Shown here: positions 55,518 through 64,000 of the stretch, one piece after another
Layout of the letters: each line of letters begins with the position of its first letter
Position numbering within the stretch: position 1 is the stretch's first letter
NCBI GenBank assembly: GCA_024346835.1
Contig: AP024866.1
Location: 372,001-436,000, forward strand
DNA from: Vibrio comitans
GTDB lineage: Bacteria; Pseudomonadota; Gammaproteobacteria; Enterobacterales; Vibrionaceae
DNA: 64,000 nucleotides
Direction of reading: 5' to 3'
Made by a program: the position numbers and the translations under genes
The notes under the pieces: model-generated
The model's database searches: none
Seen by the model: the letters and a program-made list of their open reading frames with translations, nothing else
What the model was told of the DNA's origin: nothing

Positions 55518-57149
55518 TTAGTTAGGGTAACTTTTATCTGAGCGATTAGGCACCAAGATAGTTGGTTTTGCCTCTTCTAGCATCTCTGGATAGTCTAGGG
55601 TGTAGTGCAGTCCTCGACTCTCTTTTCGCTCCATAGCGCAACGAACCATCAAATCAGCCACCTGTAACAGGTTACGCAGTTCAAGAAGGTTGTTTGAGAC
55701 GCGGAAGTTACTGTAGTAGTCGTTCACCTCTTGTTGCAGAAGCTGAATGCGACGCAAAGCGCGCTCAAGTCTCTTGTCTGTGCGAACTATCCCCATGTAA
55801 TCCCACATGAACAGTCTTAGCTCATGCCAGTTGTGCTGAAGGATAACCTCTTCATCAGAGTTACATACCTGGCTCTCATCCCAGCATGGCAAATTTTCAG
55901 GCATTTCAGCTTGGTCTAATTGCTTAAGAATGCTCTTAGCTGCCGACCATGCATAAACGACACATTCAAGTAGCGAGTTCGATGCCATGCGATTTGCACC
56001 GTGCAATCCGGTATAGCTTACCTCGCCGATAGCATACAACTGCTTAACGTCCGTTTGGCCTTGTGGGTCCACCATTACGCCACCACAGGTATAGTGTGCA
56101 GCCGGAACAATAGGAATAGGTTCCTTGGTCATATCGAGTCCAAGGTCTTGCAAGCGCATATGTATTGTAGGGAAATGCTTAGTAATGAAATCAGCTGACT
56201 TATGGCTGATATCGAGATACATACAATCTGCACCTAGGCGTTTCATTTCAAAGTCGATAGCTCGAGCCACGATATCGCGTGGTGCTAACTCTTCACGCGG
56301 GTCAAAGTCGGGCATAAAGCGCGTGCCATCTGGCCTTAGAAGGTAAGCACCTTCACCACGAAGTGCTTCGGTCAATAAGAAGTTTCGAGCTTCGGGGTGG
56401 AATAGACACGTAGGATGGAACTGGTTGAATTCTAGGTTTGAAACACGGCATCCTGCGCGCCATGCCATAGCAATACCATCGCCAGAAGACACATCTGGAT
56501 TACTCGTGTACTGATACACCTTCGAAGCACCGCCTGTAGCTAGAACCACAAATTTAGCTGCGATTGTCTCGACATGCTCTGAATCGCGATTCCATACATA
56601 CGCACCCACGACTTTTTGTGCATCACCGCCAATTTTATCTTCGGTGATTAAGTCGACGGCATTATGTCTCTCTAATACGGTAATATTCGGGTGGTTAAGA
56701 ACGTTCTCTTGAAGAGAGGTCTGCATCGCCATGCCTGTCGCATCTGCTGCATGCAAAATACGTCTGTGACTGTGTCCACCTTCGCGGGTTAAGTGATAGC
56801 GAGGCTTATCATCGTCATCATCGGACTCTTCTTGATCAAATGGAACACCGCCGTCGATGAGCCATTGAACACATTTTTTGGCGTTTTCAGCAATAAACTG
56901 AACCTTGTCTTTTTCACAAAGGCCTGCGCCAGCAATTAAAGTGTCATCAACGTGAGACTCTATAGTGTCAGCTTCATCGAATACGGCAGCGATGCCACCT
57001 TGTGCGTAGAAGGTAGCGCCTTCACGGCTCAAGCTTTTACTTAAAACGATAACCTTGGATTTTTTGGCAACACGAAGAGCCAAAGATAGCCCAGCTGCGC
57101 CGCTACCTATAACCAGTACATCACATTGATGCTGAGAGATTGAATTCAT
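55518..57149 (-). CDS. nadB: L-aspartate oxidase
   Basis: First step of NAD synthesis: aspartate to iminoaspartate. 543 aa. FAD motif [88 protein letters not shown]. Divergent from rpoE in the usual order. Confidence 0.98.
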   Translation of the reverse strand: MNSISQHQCDVLVIGSGAAGLSLALRVAKKSKVIVLSKSLSREGATFYAQGGIAAVFDEADTIESHVDDTLIAGAGLCEKDKVQFIAENAKKCVQWLIDGGVPFDQEESDDDDDKPRYHLTREGGHSHRRILHAADATGMAMQTSLQENVLNHPNITVLERHNAVDLITEDKIGGDAQKVVGAYVWNRDSEHVETIAAKFVVLATGGASKVYQYTSNPDVSSGDGIAMAWRAGCRVSNLEFNQFHPTCLFHPEARNFLLTEALRGEGAYLLRPDGTRFMPDFDPREELAPRDIVARAIDFEMKRLGADCMYLDISHKSADFITKHFPTIHMRLQDLGLDMTKEPIPIVPAAHYTCGGVMVDPQGQTDVKQLYAIGEVSYTGLHGANRMASNSLLECVVYAWSAAKSILKQLDQAEMPENLPCWDESQVCNSDEEVILQHNWHELRLFMWDYMGIVRTDKRLERALRRIQLLQQEVNDYYSNFRVSNNLLELRNLLQVADLMVRCAMERKESRGLHYTLDYPEMLEEAKPTILVPNRSDKSYPN

Positions 57150-57410
57150 TGAGACGTTGTTTCCTTTTTTGTCTGTTAGCCTCTGTGCTAACCATTAACC
57201 TCTAGTTGAACACTCGTTTAATTTTATAGTTTTTGACGTGTTCTTAACCCACCTAGGCACTAGGGTGCTACTATTCGACTACTACTTGTCGCGCAAAGCA
57301 TTGCGCTGCATCAACAGTTCTAACCTTAGACTGAAGTTCGCTTCTAATTGGCTATCAAGCGCCTAGTACATCACATTTTTGACTAAGTTTTAAAAAAACC
57401 TTAATCAAAA

Positions 57411-57439
57411 TGAACTTTTGTACTTCGATTGAGTCACAA
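57411..57439 (+). promoter_or_regulatory. Candidate sigma-E promoter of rpoE
   Basis: GAACTT at 57412-57417, 16-bp spacer, then TCACAA at 57434-57439. Sigma-E promoters read GGAACTT-N16/17-TC(A/T)(A/G)A. It lies about 95 bp before rpoE, consistent with the autoregulated rpoE promoter of relatives. The -10 match is imperfect. Confidence 0.45.
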
Positions 57440-57535
57440 TAGTGCTCAAGTAATTGGTGCTGTCAATAATACATTATGCACTGAAAAAACTCATATCTGA
57501 GAAGATGAGAGCTGAACATAGGAGTAAAAGCTCGA

Positions 57536-58114
57536 ATGAACGAGCAGTTGACCGATCAGGTACTGATTGAGCGCATTCAAAATGGAGATAAGCAAGCCTT
57601 TAATCTTCTGGTAGTCAAATACCAGAATAAAGTGTGTAACTTGATTTCTCGATACGTGAATAATCAAAGTGATGTAGCCGATGTGGCGCAGGAGACCTTT
57701 ATTAAGGCGTATCGTGCTATCCCTAACTTTAGGGGTGAAAGTGCATTTTACACTTGGTTATATCGCATTGCGGTGAATACGGCGAAGAATCATCTTGTCG
57801 CGTTAGGACGCAGGCCACCTGCGACTGACGTAGACGCTGAGGATGCCGAATATTTAGAAACTGGGAATGCGCTAAAAGAAATATCGAACCCAGAAAACTT
57901 AACGTTGTCGAATGAATTGAAGGAGGTAGTTTTCAACGCGATTGAAGCACTACCAGAAGACCTGAAAACTGCTATGACGTTGCGAGAACTTGATGGATTA
58001 AGTTATGAAGAGATCGCAGCTGTTATGGATTGCCCAGTAGGCACAGTTCGTTCGCGAATATTTAGAGCTCGAGAAGCGGTAGAGAAAAAAATGCAACCGC
58101 TTCTTCAGCGTTAG
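57536..58114 (+). CDS. rpoE: RNA polymerase sigma-E factor
   Basis: Extracytoplasmic stress sigma factor, 192 aa. Region 2 DVADVAQETFIKAYRAIPNFRGESAFYTWLYRIAVNTAKN and region 4 LPEDLKTAMTLRELDGLSYEEIAAVMDCPVGTVRSRIFRAREAV. First gene of rpoE-rseA-rseB-rseC. AGGAG lies about 10 bases before the ATG. The ATG sits in the loop of a short hairpin (GCTCG / CGAGC at 57530-57545). Confidence 0.98.
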   Translation: MNEQLTDQVLIERIQNGDKQAFNLLVVKYQNKVCNLISRYVNNQSDVADVAQETFIKAYRAIPNFRGESAFYTWLYRIAVNTAKNHLVALGRRPPATDVDAEDAEYLETGNALKEISNPENLTLSNELKEVVFNAIEALPEDLKTAMTLRELDGLSYEEIAAVMDCPVGTVRSRIFRAREAVEKKMQPLLQR

Positions 58115-58138
58115 AAGATAATCACAATGGTGAAAGTA

Positions 58139-58756
58139 ATGTCTAACAAAGAGAAAATCTCAGCTTTGATGGATGGTGAGTCGGTAGACTTAAGCCTGAT
58201 CTCTGAGATGGAAAATGAGAAGGACGCTCAACAGACCTGGCAGAACTACCATCTAATTGGTGATGTGATGCGAGGGGATACTCCGGATAACCCTAACTGG
58301 GATATCGCTAGTCGAGTCGCCCTTGCCCTTGAAGATGAGCCTGCTCATTCAACCAATGTTCAGCCTATGCTCGAAGAGCAACCTGTGCCAACTAAGGCGA
58401 AAAAAGGCCTCCCTCAATGGCTAACCCAATTTGGTCAAGTAGCGGTAGCTGCTTGTGTATCTTTTGCGGTCATTCTAGGGGTTCAGCAGTACGGTGGTAA
58501 TGTTGATGGGCAGCCTTCACAGGTAGCGGAAACACTTCCTGTCCTGCAAACTATCCCTATGGCGGGTAGTGTTGAGCCAGTGAGCTTAACTCGCGATTCT
58601 GTGCGTACGAAGACTGATGCGAACAAGGCATCGCCACAGGACGAGCAAATTGCAGAACAACGTCGCCGCATTAACACTGTGTTGCAAGACTATGAGTTGC
58701 AGCTTCGCCTTAATCATAGCGAAACGAACTCTGACGTAGAAACGGAAGTCAAATGA
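58139..58756 (+). CDS. rseA: Anti-sigma-E factor RseA
   Basis: 205 aa from ATG 58139 (MSNKEKISALMDGESVD), with GGTGA upstream; an ATG 12 bp earlier is possible. N-terminal cytoplasmic sigma-E-binding domain (TWQNYHLIGDVMRGDTPDN), one membrane helix near residues 98-120 (VAVAACVSFAVILGVQQYGG), and a periplasmic domain cleaved by DegS and RseP under stress. Overlaps rseB by 4 bp. Confidence 0.95.
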   Translation: MSNKEKISALMDGESVDLSLISEMENEKDAQQTWQNYHLIGDVMRGDTPDNPNWDIASRVALALEDEPAHSTNVQPMLEEQPVPTKAKKGLPQWLTQFGQVAVAACVSFAVILGVQQYGGNVDGQPSQVAETLPVLQTIPMAGSVEPVSLTRDSVRTKTDANKASPQDEQIAEQRRRINTVLQDYELQLRLNHSETNSDVETEVK

Positions 58757-59700
58757 ATAAATTTCTGGCCAGCGCCTTTGCGCTGCTCAGCTTAACAGCC
58801 TCTCCTTTAGCCTTAGCAGAAGATAACCCTGCTGAGGCTCTTCTCCACAAGATGAGCGATGCGAGTAGCACTCTCAATTATGAGATGTCTTATGTATTGA
58901 TTCGAAAGAGCAGTATTGAGCCCCTAGTTTATCGTCAAGCCAATGATAACGACATGCGATTTGCACAACTCATGTATTTGAGTGGGCCTGTGCGAGAAGT
59001 GATTCGCAGAGGGGATCAAGTCAGCTATATAGAACCGGGTATTGATCCTTTCACGATTGCATCAGATAAAATGGTGGCGCCACTAATGCCTATGCTCAGC
59101 GTCGATACGCAGAGACTCAAAGCCTACTATGACTTTGTGAAGGTTGGGCGTGCTCGTGAAGCCGGTGCACCGACTCAAGTAGTACGTGTTGTACCTAAAG
59201 ACGGGCAGCGATACTCGTACATCGTGTGGATTGATGAGCAGACGGCGCTGCCTCTTCGTGCGGATTTGATCGACAGAGATGGCGAAATTCTTGAGCAATA
59301 TCGAACGGTTTCTTATTCCGTCACCGATCATCTTGTCCCTATTATGAAGGGCTTAGAAAAAGCAACTTTGCCTGATGTGGTGACTTTGCCAGATAGCAGT
59401 GTTGATGAAATCTCTTGGAGTGCTGATTGGATGCCTAGAGGTTTTGAAAGTAAAAAGATGCAAAGTCATCCTTTGTTTGGTTCTGACCGAATGGTAGAGA
59501 GCCAAATTTATTCGGATGGTTTGTTTCAGTTTTCTATCTATGTGGCTCCCGAAGATGATTTGTCGTTGAAGCGTCAACTTGTCAGGCAGGGTAGACGCAC
59601 ACTGCAAAGTGCTGTCGTAAATCAACATGAAGTGATCGTAGTAGGAGATATTCCTCCTAGTACCGCGCAACGTATATTACAATCAGTGACTTTTCATTAG
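58753..59700 (+). CDS. rseB: Periplasmic sigma-E regulatory protein RseB
   Basis: 315 aa. Signal peptide MNKFLASAFALLSLTASPLALA. Binds RseA in the periplasm and shields it from DegS until lipid or LPS signals arrive. NPAEALLHKMSDASSTLNYEMSYVLIR and the C-terminal SDGLFQFSIYVAP are family features. Translationally coupled to rseA (ATGA). Confidence 0.96.
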   Translation: MNKFLASAFALLSLTASPLALAEDNPAEALLHKMSDASSTLNYEMSYVLIRKSSIEPLVYRQANDNDMRFAQLMYLSGPVREVIRRGDQVSYIEPGIDPFTIASDKMVAPLMPMLSVDTQRLKAYYDFVKVGRAREAGAPTQVVRVVPKDGQRYSYIVWIDEQTALPLRADLIDRDGEILEQYRTVSYSVTDHLVPIMKGLEKATLPDVVTLPDSSVDEISWSADWMPRGFESKKMQSHPLFGSDRMVESQIYSDGLFQFSIYVAPEDDLSLKRQLVRQGRRTLQSAVVNQHEVIVVGDIPPSTAQRILQSVTFH

Positions 59701-59710
59701 GTAACTGATC

Positions 59711-60205
59711 ATGATGAACGCACTGGCTCAAGTGACAAGGGTGACCGAGATAGCGTCACCCGACTCAGGAGAGTTGCTCTTTAAGGTAGATCTCTCGTGC
59801 GAGCAACAAACGAGTTGTAATAGTTGTGCCTCCAAATCCAGTTGTGCAACGGGTCAAGTGACCAAAGCCATTGGTAATAAGCAGCACGCATGGTCTTTGA
59901 TAACACCTTTAAAAGTATCAGAGGGTGATGTGGTAGAGATTGCCCTCCCAGAAAAAGCACTGCTTTCCGCTGCCGCCCTAGTTTATCTTGTTCCTTTGCT
60001 GTTCTTGTTCCTTGGTGCCGTGATTGGTGCTGAGATATCACAGGCTGTATTTGAAGGACAGGAATGGCCGAGCATAGCGTTAGGATCGGGATTTGCCCTA
60101 CTCAGTGGAATGTTTGTCAAAGCAAAACTTAGACACACCAAGCACGATGCAGAACAGCAAGTAACCTTGATTCGTACCCTAGGCCAACAATTAGAAGTAA
60201 AATGA
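59711..60205 (+). CDS. rseC: SoxR-reducing / sigma-E regulatory protein RseC
   Basis: 164 aa inner-membrane protein. N-terminal Cys cluster CEQQTSCNSCASKSSCATG, then two membrane helices (LLSAAALVYLVPLLFLFLGAVIG and IALGSGFALLSGMFV) with short flanks. In E. coli it modulates sigma-E activity and is part of SoxR reduction. It lies 10 bp after rseB. Confidence 0.94.
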   Translation: MMNALAQVTRVTEIASPDSGELLFKVDLSCEQQTSCNSCASKSSCATGQVTKAIGNKQHAWSLITPLKVSEGDVVEIALPEKALLSAAALVYLVPLLFLFLGAVIGAEISQAVFEGQEWPSIALGSGFALLSGMFVKAKLRHTKHDAEQQVTLIRTLGQQLEVK

Positions 60206-60316
60206 AGATAGCGGCAAGCGCTGAAATTCGGTAGAATCTGCCAACCTGAGCAAAATGATGATGAAAAAAACATCATTTTCCCTTTCAATTTTGTATGAGT
60301 CTAACCGCACCTTACT

Positions 60317-62110
60317 ATGAAGAACATTCGTAACTTTTCGATTATTGCCCACATTGACCATGGTAAATCCACCTTATCAGATCGTCTGATTCAAGTTTGT
60401 GGAGGCCTTAGTGATCGCGAAATGGAAGCGCAAGTTCTTGATTCTATGGATCTTGAAAGAGAGCGTGGCATCACGATCAAATCTCAGAGTGTGACTCTAG
60501 ACTACAAAGCAAATGATGGGGAAACCTATCAGCTGAACTTCATCGATACTCCAGGACACGTGGACTTTTCTTATGAAGTATCTCGCTCTCTAGCAGCCTG
60601 TGAAGGTGCGTTGCTGGTGGTTGATGCAGGTCAAGGCGTTGAAGCTCAGACTCTAGCTAACTGTTATACCGCGATCGAAATGGATCTAGAGGTTGTGCCA
60701 ATCTTGAATAAGATTGACCTTCCTGCTGCTGATCCTGAGCGTGTTTCAGAAGAAATCGAAGAGATCGTTGGTATTGATGCTTTAGAAGCTGTTCGCTGCT
60801 CGGCAAAAACCGGTCTTGGTGTTGATGAAGTATTGGAAGAAATCGTAAAGTCGATTCCTGCACCAAAGGGTGAACCAGAAGGCCCATTGCAAGCGCTAAT
60901 CATCGATTCTTGGTTTGACAACTACCTTGGCGTTGTTTCACTTGTGCGTATCAAAAACGGCAAGCTAAAGAAACACGACAAAATTAAGGTAATGAGCACC
61001 GGCCAAGTTTGGGGTGTGGACCGCTTAGGTATCTTTACGCCTAAGCAAGTTGATACCACTGAACTGAACACTGGTGAAGTAGGTTGGGTTGTATGTGGTA
61101 TCAAGGATATCCTTGGTGCACCAGTTGGCGATACCTTAACTCATGCTAAAGGCGGCTGTGAAAAAGCACTGCCAGGCTTCCAGAAAGTGAAGCCACAGGT
61201 ATACGCGGGTCTATTCCCAGTATCATCTGATGATTATGAAAACTTCCGTGATGCACTAGGTAAACTGAGCCTAAATGATGCGTCGCTATTCTACGAGCCA
61301 GAGAGCTCAGCTGCACTTGGCTTTGGTTTCCGTTGTGGTTTCTTGGGTATGCTTCACATGGAAGTTATTCAAGAGCGTTTAGAGCGTGAATACGATCTAG
61401 ACCTAATCACTACAGCACCAACCGTAGTGTACGAAGTAGAGAAAACTAATGGCGAAGTATTGTATGTAGATAGCCCTGCAAAACTTCCTGCAGTGAACGA
61501 TCTTGAGGCAATTCGTGAACCAATTGCCCGCTGTAACATCCTTGTACCATCAGATTACCTAGGTAATGTTATTACCCTTTGTGTTGAGAAGCGTGGTATT
61601 CAGGTGGATATGGTTTATCACGGAAACCAAGTTGCTCTGACTTACGACCTGCCAATGGCAGAAGTGGTACTAGACTTCTTTGACCGTCTAAAATCGACGT
61701 CACGTGGTTACGCATCACTAGACTACAACTTCCATCGCTATGAAGAATCAAACATGGTGCGTGTAGATGTATTGCTTAATGGCGATACTGTTGATGCACT
61801 GGCTATCATCACTCACAAAGACAACGCACAGACACGTGGTCGTCAATTAGTTGAGAAGATGAAGGAATTCATTCCTCGCCAGATGTTTGATATCGCAATT
61901 CAGGCGGCGATTGGTAACCACATTATTGCTCGCTCAACCGTTAAGCAGTTGCGTAAGAACGTAATTGCTAAATGTTACGGTGGTGACGTGAGCCGTAAGA
62001 AAAAGCTGTTGAAGAAACAGAAAGAAGGTAAGAAGCGTATGAAGCAAATCGGTAACGTTGAGCTTCCGCAAGAGGCCTTCCTAGCGATTCTTCACGTAGG
62101 CAAAGATTAA
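60317..62110 (+). CDS. lepA: Elongation factor 4 (LepA)
   Basis: Ribosome-associated GTPase, 597 aa. G1 [15 protein letters not shown]2 [11 protein letters not shown]3 [13 protein letters not shown]4 NKIDLP, then the LepA-specific C-terminal domain ([50 protein letters not shown]). Upstream of lepB as in E. coli. Confidence 0.98.
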   Translation: MKNIRNFSIIAHIDHGKSTLSDRLIQVCGGLSDREMEAQVLDSMDLERERGITIKSQSVTLDYKANDGETYQLNFIDTPGHVDFSYEVSRSLAACEGALLVVDAGQGVEAQTLANCYTAIEMDLEVVPILNKIDLPAADPERVSEEIEEIVGIDALEAVRCSAKTGLGVDEVLEEIVKSIPAPKGEPEGPLQALIIDSWFDNYLGVVSLVRIKNGKLKKHDKIKVMSTGQVWGVDRLGIFTPKQVDTTELNTGEVGWVVCGIKDILGAPVGDTLTHAKGGCEKALPGFQKVKPQVYAGLFPVSSDDYENFRDALGKLSLNDASLFYEPESSAALGFGFRCGFLGMLHMEVIQERLEREYDLDLITTAPTVVYEVEKTNGEVLYVDSPAKLPAVNDLEAIREPIARCNILVPSDYLGNVITLCVEKRGIQVDMVYHGNQVALTYDLPMAEVVLDFFDRLKSTSRGYASLDYNFHRYEESNMVRVDVLLNGDTVDALAIITHKDNAQTRGRQLVEKMKEFIPRQMFDIAIQAAIGNHIIARSTVKQLRKNVIAKCYGGDVSRKKKLLKKQKEGKKRMKQIGNVELPQEAFLAILHVGKD

Positions 62111-62154
62111 AACCATTAACCATAGTTGATTAACAATGGTTGATTAAGAATTAC

Positions 62155-62185
62155 AAAGTGAAAGGGTTAATGACCCTTTCACTTT
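62155..62185 (+). terminator. Terminator/attenuator between lepA and lepB
   Basis: Perfect 13-bp stem AAAGTGAAAGGGT / ACCCTTTCACTTT with a 5-nt loop. A T-rich stretch (CGTTGTTTT) follows. It lies 37 bp before the lepB start, so it likely reduces rather than abolishes read-through. Confidence 0.65.
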
Positions 62186-62221
62186 CGTTGTTTTAGAAAC
62201 ATATAAATTTAAGGGATTTCA

Positions 62222-63118
62222 ATGGCTAATACGTTTTCACTAATCCTAGTCTGTGTGACTTTGGTTACTGGTATTGTCTATGCTCTAGAAAAGCTCGTTT
62301 GGGCAAAGAAAAGAGCAGCCAAGGTGGCAGAGGTTGAGGCTCAAACAACAGGTTTGGATGATCAAACCAAGGCTAAGATAACGCATCAGCCATGGTGGAT
62401 TGAGAACAGTGTATCTATCTTCCCTGTGATCGCTTTTGTGTTGGTATTACGTTCGTTTATTTATGAACCTTTTCAGATCCCATCGGGTTCTATGATGCCA
62501 ACGTTGCTGATTGGAGACTTTATCGTAGTAGAGAAATTCTCTTACGGACTGAAGGACCCTGTATGGCGTAACCAATTAGTTGAAACGGGTAAGCCTGAGC
62601 GTGGTGACGTAGCGGTATTCAAATTCCCACCTCAACCTAACATTGACTACATTAAGCGAGTAATTGGCTTACCGGGTGATACGGTTCGCTATACTCAAGA
62701 TAAGAAACTTTGTATTAAACCAAGTGGTGAGAAGCAATGTACACCAGTGCCTCTAACCAATTATACGGAAAGTGAGTTTATACAAAACAACATCCCATTG
62801 ATTCGTCTCGACGAAACCATGGGTGAGCATCAGCACCAAGTTTTGGTGAACCCACTGCGTCAGGATAACGTAGCTGCGTATCAGCCTAGAGCTGGTGTTC
62901 GTGAATGGATTGTGCCTCAAGGGCATTATTTCATGATGGGTGACAACCGCGATAACAGTGCAGACAGCCGTTATTGGGGCTTTGTTCCTGAAGCCAACTT
63001 AGTTGGTAAAGCAGTTGGAATATGGGTGAGCTTTGAGTTTGATCGCAGTGACGACAGCTTCCTGCCATCTTGGATTCCAACCGGTATCCGTTTAAACCGC
63101 ATTGGCGGCATAGAGTAA
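62222..63118 (+). CDS. lepB: Signal peptidase I
   Basis: 298 aa inner-membrane serine protease that removes signal peptides. Two N-terminal membrane helices (about 4-22 and 63-80). Catalytic S90 in IPSGSMMPTL and K145 in YIKRVIGLPGD. GDNRDNSADSRYWGFVP near the C-terminus. AAGGGA precedes the ATG. Confidence 0.98.
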   Translation: MANTFSLILVCVTLVTGIVYALEKLVWAKKRAAKVAEVEAQTTGLDDQTKAKITHQPWWIENSVSIFPVIAFVLVLRSFIYEPFQIPSGSMMPTLLIGDFIVVEKFSYGLKDPVWRNQLVETGKPERGDVAVFKFPPQPNIDYIKRVIGLPGDTVRYTQDKKLCIKPSGEKQCTPVPLTNYTESEFIQNNIPLIRLDETMGEHQHQVLVNPLRQDNVAAYQPRAGVREWIVPQGHYFMMGDNRDNSADSRYWGFVPEANLVGKAVGIWVSFEFDRSDDSFLPSWIPTGIRLNRIGGIE

Positions 63119-63127
63119 TCAGAGAGT

Positions 63128-63805
63128 ATGACTTCTCAATTAGCTAGATTAGAAAAGAGCATTGGATACAAATTCAATGACTTAGATAAACTGAACTTGG
63201 CGCTGACACACCGCAGCGCCAATGGCAAACATAATGAGCGACTGGAGTTTCTGGGCGATTCAATTTTAAGTTTTGTCATCACTGATGATTTGTACCATCG
63301 TTTTCCTAAGGTAAACGAGGGCGACATGAGTCGAATGCGTGCCACATTGGTAAGAGGTAAAACTCTGGCTGAGCTAGCACGTGAATTTGAACTCGGAGAC
63401 TACTTAAAATTAGGTCCAGGTGAATTGAAGAGTGGCGGGTTCCGCCGTGATTCTATTCTTGCAGATGCGGTAGAAGCTATTATTGGAGCAATATACTTAG
63501 ACAGTGGCACTGAGCCTGTTAGAGCTATTGTTCTTAGTTGGTACATGAGTCGCCTTGAGGCGATTGAACCAGGTGTATCGCAAAAAGACCCTAAGACTCG
63601 TCTTCAGGAGTTCTTGCAAGGTCGTCGTAAACCTTTACCGACTTACGACGTTATCAAGATTAAGGGTGAAGCTCATAACCAAGAGTTTACCGTTGATTGC
63701 GTTGTATCAGGTGTAGAAAAACCTTTCACAGGTAAAGGCACCAGTCGTCGTAAAGCTGAACAAGCTGCGGCTGAACTTGCGTTGGAGAAACTAACTAATG
63801 TCTAA
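63128..63805 (+). CDS. rnc: Ribonuclease III
   Basis: 225 aa double-strand-specific RNase for rRNA and mRNA processing. Signature [16 protein letters not shown] with metal-binding acids, [15 protein letters not shown], and a C-terminal dsRNA-binding domain ([31 protein letters not shown]). It lies 9 bp after lepB and overlaps era by 8 bp. Confidence 0.98.
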   Translation: MTSQLARLEKSIGYKFNDLDKLNLALTHRSANGKHNERLEFLGDSILSFVITDDLYHRFPKVNEGDMSRMRATLVRGKTLAELAREFELGDYLKLGPGELKSGGFRRDSILADAVEAIIGAIYLDSGTEPVRAIVLSWYMSRLEAIEPGVSQKDPKTRLQEFLQGRRKPLPTYDVIKIKGEAHNQEFTVDCVVSGVEKPFTGKGTSRRKAEQAAAELALEKLTNV

Positions 63806-64000
63806 TCACGATCAGCCAGAAGATCAAGGCATCGACCTTGATGCGTACTTTGCTTCGCACAACCAAGAAAAAGCAACCACTGTTGAGAATCAACATTGTG
63901 GCTTTATCGCTATTGTCGGTCGACCTAACGTAGGTAAATCAACACTTCTTAACCACATTCTTGGTCAGAAGATATCGATTACCTCTCGTAAGCCTCAGAC
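63798..64000 (+). CDS. era: GTPase Era (partial, C-terminus off window)
   Basis: 67 codons visible (hand translation): [10 protein letters not shown] start, then [34 protein letters not shown] with the G1 P-loop at about residues 40-49. Essential GTPase for 16S rRNA maturation. The N-terminal tail before GFIAIVG is about 25 residues longer than in E. coli and acidic. The start overlaps the rnc stop, as expected. Confidence 0.96.
   Translation, partial: MSNHDQPEDQGIDLDAYFASHNQEKATTVENQHCGFIAIVGRPNVGKSTLLNHILGQKISITSRKPQ

Overview
The window looks like part of chromosome I of a Vibrio or a close relative (Vibrionaceae, Gammaproteobacteria). The order of core genes supports this: mltC-yggX-mutY / trmB, the yggS-proC-yggT-DUF4426-rdgB-hemW run next to pilT-pilU, rsmE-gshB-yqgE-yqgF, endA-sprT-metK / tkt, epd-pgk-fbaA-mscS, serA-rpiA-fau-6S RNA-zapA / ygfB-ubiH-ubiI, ygfZ / sdhE / nadB, and rpoE-rseABC-lepA-lepB-rnc-era. 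I cannot name the species from sequence alone.

Layout. Positions 1-5.7 kb hold a xylose/xylo-oligosaccharide locus on the minus strand: xylR, xylA, then two GH43 glycosidases, the last running off the window edge. A small membrane protein follows. Positions 6.4-14.6 kb form a sugar-phosphate block: glmS, its upstream DeoR-type regulator, divergent nagB, and the mannitol operon mtlA-mtlD-mtlR on the minus strand behind a long CRP-rich control region. Positions 15.2-16.9 kb hold nine tRNA genes (Asn, Thr, Phe) in two related minus-strand operons. They have stringent-type promoters and duplicated terminators, and decayed tRNA pieces lie between the terminators. Positions 17-36 kb are conserved housekeeping genes: peptidoglycan turnover, DNA repair, tRNA modification, type IV pilus retraction ATPases, glutathione, nuclease and SAM synthesis. 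A Trm11-like methyltransferase is inserted between trmB and glsA. Positions 38.0-40.8 kb are a markedly AT-rich pair of glycosyltransferase genes (GT2 polyprenyl-phosphate type plus a GT-C membrane enzyme) inserted between tkt and epd. Positions 40.9-64 kb return to core genes: lower glycolysis, mechanosensitive channel, serine and pentose phosphate enzymes, 6S RNA, ubiquinone hydroxylases, ytfK, succinate dehydrogenase assembly, NAD synthesis, the sigma-E operon, signal peptidase, RNase III and the start of era.

Several control features can be read directly. Intrinsic terminators lie between genes in xyl (xylA/GH43), mtl (mtlA/mtlD and mtlD/mtlR) and yggX/mltC, which suggests graded expression along operons. 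Four CRP-like palindromes precede mtlA. A perfect MetJ box precedes metK. A sigma-E-like promoter precedes rpoE. An array of TTTCG/CGAAA repeats lies between the DeoR gene and nagB. The 6S RNA was found inside an apparent N-terminal extension of fau. I saw no CRISPR array, insertion sequence, prophage or rRNA. The most unusual items are the AT-rich glycosyltransferase pair, the duplicated tRNA operons with decaying tails, and the clustering of opposing amino-sugar enzymes with the mannitol operon.
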